From Ricinus communis (taxonomy: Eukaryota; Streptophyta; Magnoliopsida; Malpighiales; Euphorbiaceae): DNA of 64,000 nt. The DNA is taken from the NCBI RefSeq assembly GCF_019578655.1, contig NC_063257.1:12338001-12402000 (forward strand). Reading direction: 5' to 3'. The notes under the pieces were generated by a model, which did no database searches, was not told the DNA's origin, and saw nothing but the letters and a program-made list of their open reading frames with translations. This document shows positions 60,662 through 64,000 of this stretch, piece after piece. The translations under genes were made by a program, and so were the position numbers. The first letter of the stretch is position 1. Each line of letters opens with the position of its first letter.

Positions 60662-60683
60662 GAGCTCATTTTTCCGCAGATTC

Positions 60684-60903
60684 TTAGTTGTTATATGATG
60701 CTGAGACTTCGAAATAATAGTCAGAACTGCTGCAACTGAACATAGTTTTCTATATTCACTGCAAGAAAGGCTAGAATTGTTAATTCCATCTTATAATCTC
60801 TAATAAAACTAAGTTAATCTTTAGAAATGCATAAATGTTTTCACTTACCTTTTTCAATTCATAAAAGATATTGTTTCTTCGAATTCATCTATAATTTAAT
60901 TTA
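60684..60903. other. Spacer after the ankyrin pseudogene
   Basis: Presumably the old 3' UTR of the ankyrin pseudogene, ending in the left target duplication (60895-60903) of the MITE that follows. No other feature seen. Confidence 0.35.
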
Positions 60904-61431
60904 GGGATAAACGCATAAAAGTACCATGTGGTTTTATCATTTGACAAATTTAAGTATGTGGTTTTTTTCGGACAAAAAAAGACATGTGGTTATAAATCGT
61001 GACAAAGAAAAGTATCTCATTGTTAAAAATTTCAATTGGTAAGGATTTAGTCATTTTCACTCCAATCAGCCATCATTATCATATTTCTCGTGTTTGATAA
61101 TATGGGTTTAGAGCTTAACAACTCAAGACGTTATTGTCTGACTGTTAAACCGATATCATCGGATTAATGATTTTCAAATCGCGATTTAACGGTCAAATAT
61201 TAAATTATGAGTTGTTAAGCTCCAAACTCACGTTATCAACACACATACAATATTATAATGATAGCTGATCAGCGTAAAGGTGGCTAAGTCCTTGCAAATC
61301 AAGAGTTTTTAACAATAAGATATCTTTTTTTGCCACGATTTGTAACTACTTACATCTTTTATTTGGAAAAATATCACATACTGAAAATTGTCAAATGATA
61401 AAATCACATAGTACTTTTGTGTACTTATCTT
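60904..61431. mobile_element. MITE with nearly full-length inverted arms
   Basis: 528 bp flanked by a perfect 9-bp duplication TTTAATTTA (60895-60903 and 61432-61440). The left start GGGATAAACGCATAAAAGTA pairs with inverted right AAGATAAGTACACAAAAGTA. The arms extend about 250 bp: GTTTTATCATTTGACAAATT pairs with inverted TTTATCATTTGACAATTTTC. A 9-bp duplication suggests a Mutator-type family. No ORF. Confidence 0.87.
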
Positions 61432-61440
61432 TTTAATTTA

Positions 61441-61555
61441 TTCAATTTGCATTTGTTCTTACTGAAAAAAAAATTTCTTTTAGGGAGAGCTACTAATATT
61501 TCATTTATAAAGATAGATAAATATATCTTAACATAAAAGATATATATTAATCATC

Positions 61556-61595
<40 letters not shown>

Positions 61596-61791
61596 CTTTT
61601 TTTTAGGTTCTACTAGAGTACCATTCCGGTATTCTACCATTATAGTTTTTTTTTAATTATAGACAATTAATTGGTATTATTTTAAATAATTTATTAGTTA
61701 TGTACATCTTTCTATTAATTTAGATCGTCAATGAAGTCATTTATAATTTTTAGTTATTTTTTTAAAATAAAAATAATATAACTTCATTAAT
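61441..61791. other. AT-rich spacer with a (TA)n microsatellite
   Basis: (TA)n at about 61559-61592. T-rich runs near 61597 and 61647 could be the reversed A-tail of the LINE that follows, but no target duplication was resolved. Confidence 0.4.
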
Positions 61792-62100
61792 TTAAATCCA
61801 CTTCAAGAACATCAGAAATAAAAGGAGGGGTATAGACACCCAGGTCCCTAAACCAAACATAGAACCAACAGCTTTTGCTAAGAAATGTGCTACATGGTTC
61901 GCTAATCTTCGAGCAAACAAAAAACGGCAATCCTCAAAATCTCGTACAAGGATTTTACAATAATTAACAACCATACTAAAGTAAGAAGAATCAGGAAGAA
62001 CACTATTTAATACATTGATTAACAATTGACAATCAGATTCCACAAGAACCTTTTCCTTTCCTGTAGTCTTCAGCCAATTAAGTGCTTCTTGGCAACTCAA
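61792..62100 (-). pseudogene. RNase H-like C-terminal domain of the LINE
   Basis: 102 open codons. EALNWLKTTGKEKVLVESDC keeps the E and D positions of plant LINE RNase H-like (RVT_3) domains. FARRLANHVAHFLAKAVG keeps the R..N..AH..A signature. The stop at 61792 is probably the natural end of pol. Confidence 0.8.
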
Positions 62101-64000
62101 AGCCTCTCCAATGATGGATCCAGAACAGCATTGATCAATCTATTTCTTGCTTCTAAAAATCGACCATCTACATCTCTAGTAACCAACAAATGTTATCTTT
62201 CCTTGGGTCAAACAAATCAAGGAATTCACATTACATTTGACATAATTAAGCCTAGGTTTTTGCCATTTAGGACCGTCGAAGAATCATTTGTATGTTGCTG
62301 ACGAACTCCATTAACCTGAACAACTAGCCATTGATCTAAAAAACTTAGTGAGTTTTCTACTATCGCAACATCCGTCATACACTTGCCTTCCCACACTAAG
62401 AGATTTCTATTATTCCAAATATACCAAAGAACCATTGCAGCAACAACATCTTCTACAGAACATCTTTGGTTCAGTTTGATCCACCACTCCTCAAAACTTC
62501 ATGAAGAGCAACTAGTATCACCTATAGAAGTGCGGCACCAAACCTGTTTCACTATAGGCCGAGTAACTAACGCATGAAAATCAGTCTATGTCTCCAAATT
62601 ACACATTGGACACATAGCAGACATATAAACATGCCTTGAACAGAGGGTCGTCATAGTTGGAAGGCTTTTAGTACATGTACGCCAAATGACGTTCTTAACT
62701 TTGGTAGGTATGTGAAGCTTCCATAGGCTATTCCAGTTAGTTTAAAACTAGTGTTAATGCACATGAACATTATTAGTCATGAGCTTCCTATAGCCACTTT
62801 TAACAGAATAAACATTGCCTCTCTCCCCTAACCAAGACCACACATCATTTGTCAACATGCTACTTAGGGGCACTTTACTTATCAACTTGATATCTCTCGC
62901 AAAGAATAAGTCCCTCCGAATATCAAGATCCTATTCACCGTTCGGAGATTTACGGAGGGAACTCATCTTTGCATTTTCCAATACTTGTGCTGGTGGTGTC
63001 TCAATGAAAGGCTTGTCATCATCCGATAGCCACGGCTCCTTCCAAATATCAATGTTCAAACCAAAACCTACTCAACGCCTAGCCCCACTTCGAATCTGAA
63101 TTTGAGCTGCAGAAAAGCGACTCTTGTAAACACTACTCTAAATGAAGCTAGGATTCGCCCCTAATTTAGCCTCTAAGAAATTCCTATCTGAAAAATAGCG
63201 ACTCTTATAAACATGGGCTATAAGAGAATCAAGAACCGTTAACATTCACCACACATGCTTTGCAACCATCGCCAAATTGAATTCATGTAGCTTCTTAAAA
63301 CCCAAACCTCCTAACTTCTTCGGAACACACATCATGTTCCAAGATTACCAGCTTATCCCTTTTCCACCTTTTTCCCCTTTTTCCCACCAATATCATGTTA
63401 TCAACATCTCGATATATCGACACAAACTTTTAGGATGAGAAAAACACTCATCACAAAATATGGAACAGCCTACACTACCGATTTTTAGCAAAATTTCTTT
63501 CCCCGCTCTTGAAATAGGTTTACGCTTCCATTTTTGAATCTTGGTTGAAGCCCTATCTTTAACATATGAAAAGAATTCGTATTTGTTCTTACCCACCAAA
63601 GACGGAACCCTAAGTATTTTCCTTTCTCATATGCTTCAGGAATTGAGAGAAATCCATAAATTTCTGATCTCACGCTAGTCTCAACATTAGAGCTAAAAGT
63701 GAATGATGACTTCTGGAAATTAACCATCTGGCTAGATGCCTTTTCGTACAATTTCAGACACTGATGCACCATTCGACTCTCCTGGATATTAGCTCTAAAG
63801 AAAATAAGACTATCATCGGTAAAAAAATAGATGAGACACCTCTAGGCAAATCTAGCAACACGGCAGCCATGAATTAAATCATTAGCAATATACCCATGAA
63901 TCAAATTTGATAAACCCTCTGCACATATTATAAGGAGGTAGGGGCTAATTGGGTCCCCTTGTCTTAATCCTCTTTGAGGGATTATTGGACCAAACTCAAA
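61792..64000 (-). mobile_element. 3' part of an L1-type LINE (runs off the window)
   Basis: Minus-strand, broken pol of a non-LTR retrotransposon entering at 64000. RT: PQRGLRQGDPISPYLLIICA at 63905-63980, and FTDDSLIFF at about 63808-63824, the F.DD catalytic box. The later RT/thumb part follows (MVNFQKSSFTFSSN, KYLGF, KIQKWKRKPISRAGKEILLK, 63393-63772). The zf-RVT region C-P-M-C...FHALV is at about 62571-62612 with a TAG inside. Then comes LWYIWNNRNLLVWEGK (62226-62435). The C-terminal RNase H-like domain (61792-62100) has ALNWLKTTGKEKVLVESDCQ. Many stops make it inactive. The 5' part (ORF1, endonuclease, first RT motifs) lies beyond the window. Confidence 0.88.

Larger units (their letters stand above)
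54004..60683 (+). pseudogene. Ankyrin/PGG-domain pseudogene interrupted by Copia element 3
   Basis: The start encodes MEEVDSKQRMNGALYRALMA from about 54019 and stops at about 54146. The following exon (54131-54613) holds KFLVERDTSWEI, GETPLVLATNSGCVE and EGRNILHVAIKY, matching exon 4 of the gene at 40860-44965. The ankyrin exons between are missing, apparently deleted up to an acceptor CTGCATTTCAG. An intron runs 54614-55159. The PGG exon from 55160 (RVKEIITPPH) has a stop and frameshifts: YTVPGGNKSSG, then KKLMLGFTFLF, then ESWTKITLYALSF in another frame. The 3' end VPSSTTSSLRVSES is cut at 55779 by Copia element 3; the remaining codons (SSFFRRFL) resume at 60662. It is head-to-head with the other ankyrin gene. 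Confidence 0.85.

Overview
The window is AT-rich nuclear DNA from a flowering plant. The evidence is spliced genes with GT-AG introns, a plant GDSL lipase pair, ACD6-like ankyrin/PGG genes, and Copia, CACTA, MULE, hAT, Helitron, L1 and Cassandra-type elements. The protein style suggests a woody eudicot, perhaps Malpighiales/Euphorbiaceae; that assignment is a weak inference. Most of the sequence is transposable-element DNA. Only two genes look intact, a third has one frameshift, and a fourth is a pseudogene.

Layout. 1-7.1 kb: two solo LTRs of one large Gypsy-type family in opposite orientation, each with a perfect 5-bp target duplication, set in remains of an older related element. 7.7-8.5 kb: foldback and TA microsatellites. 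8.8-13.9 kb: complete but decayed Copia element (minus strand). 14-18 kb: AT-rich DNA with two weak exon-like stretches. 18.06-19.44 kb: non-autonomous CACTA element. 21.2-24.1 kb: five-exon GDSL esterase/lipase gene (plus). 24.1-28.7 kb: foldback, hAT element and a 5S-bearing Cassandra-like solo LTR. 28.7-31.0 kb: second five-exon GDSL gene (minus), tail-to-tail with the first. 31.4-34.2 kb: long foldback and a small unrecognised ORF. 34.2-34.9 kb: Helitron-like element. 35.6-39.2 kb: decayed MULE. 39.6-40.3 kb: MULE-type MITE.

40.9-45.0 kb: five-exon ankyrin/PGG gene (minus) with one frameshift in its last exon. 45-48.5 kb: AT-rich spacer. 48.6-53.5 kb: Copia element (plus), itself inserted in an inverted-repeat element and carrying a 550-bp hAT-type insertion in its RNase H. 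54.0-60.7 kb: ankyrin/PGG pseudogene (plus), head-to-head with the first, whose last codons are split by a short-LTR Copia element (55.8-60.7 kb, minus). 60.9-61.4 kb: MITE with 9-bp duplication. 61.8-64.0 kb: 3' part of an L1-type LINE (minus) running off the window.

The host genes form two duplicated pairs: secreted lipases arranged tail-to-tail and membrane ankyrin proteins arranged head-to-head. I found no operon-like or clearly new multi-gene system. The strongest unusual items are the nested insertions with legible target duplications, the MULE with a convergent GRF zinc-finger remnant, the 5S-derived LTR, the tRNA-like unit inside the hAT insertion, and the 119-codon orphan ORF. Exon boundaries and element ends were read by eye from splice signals, reading frame and repeats; nothing was aligned by software.
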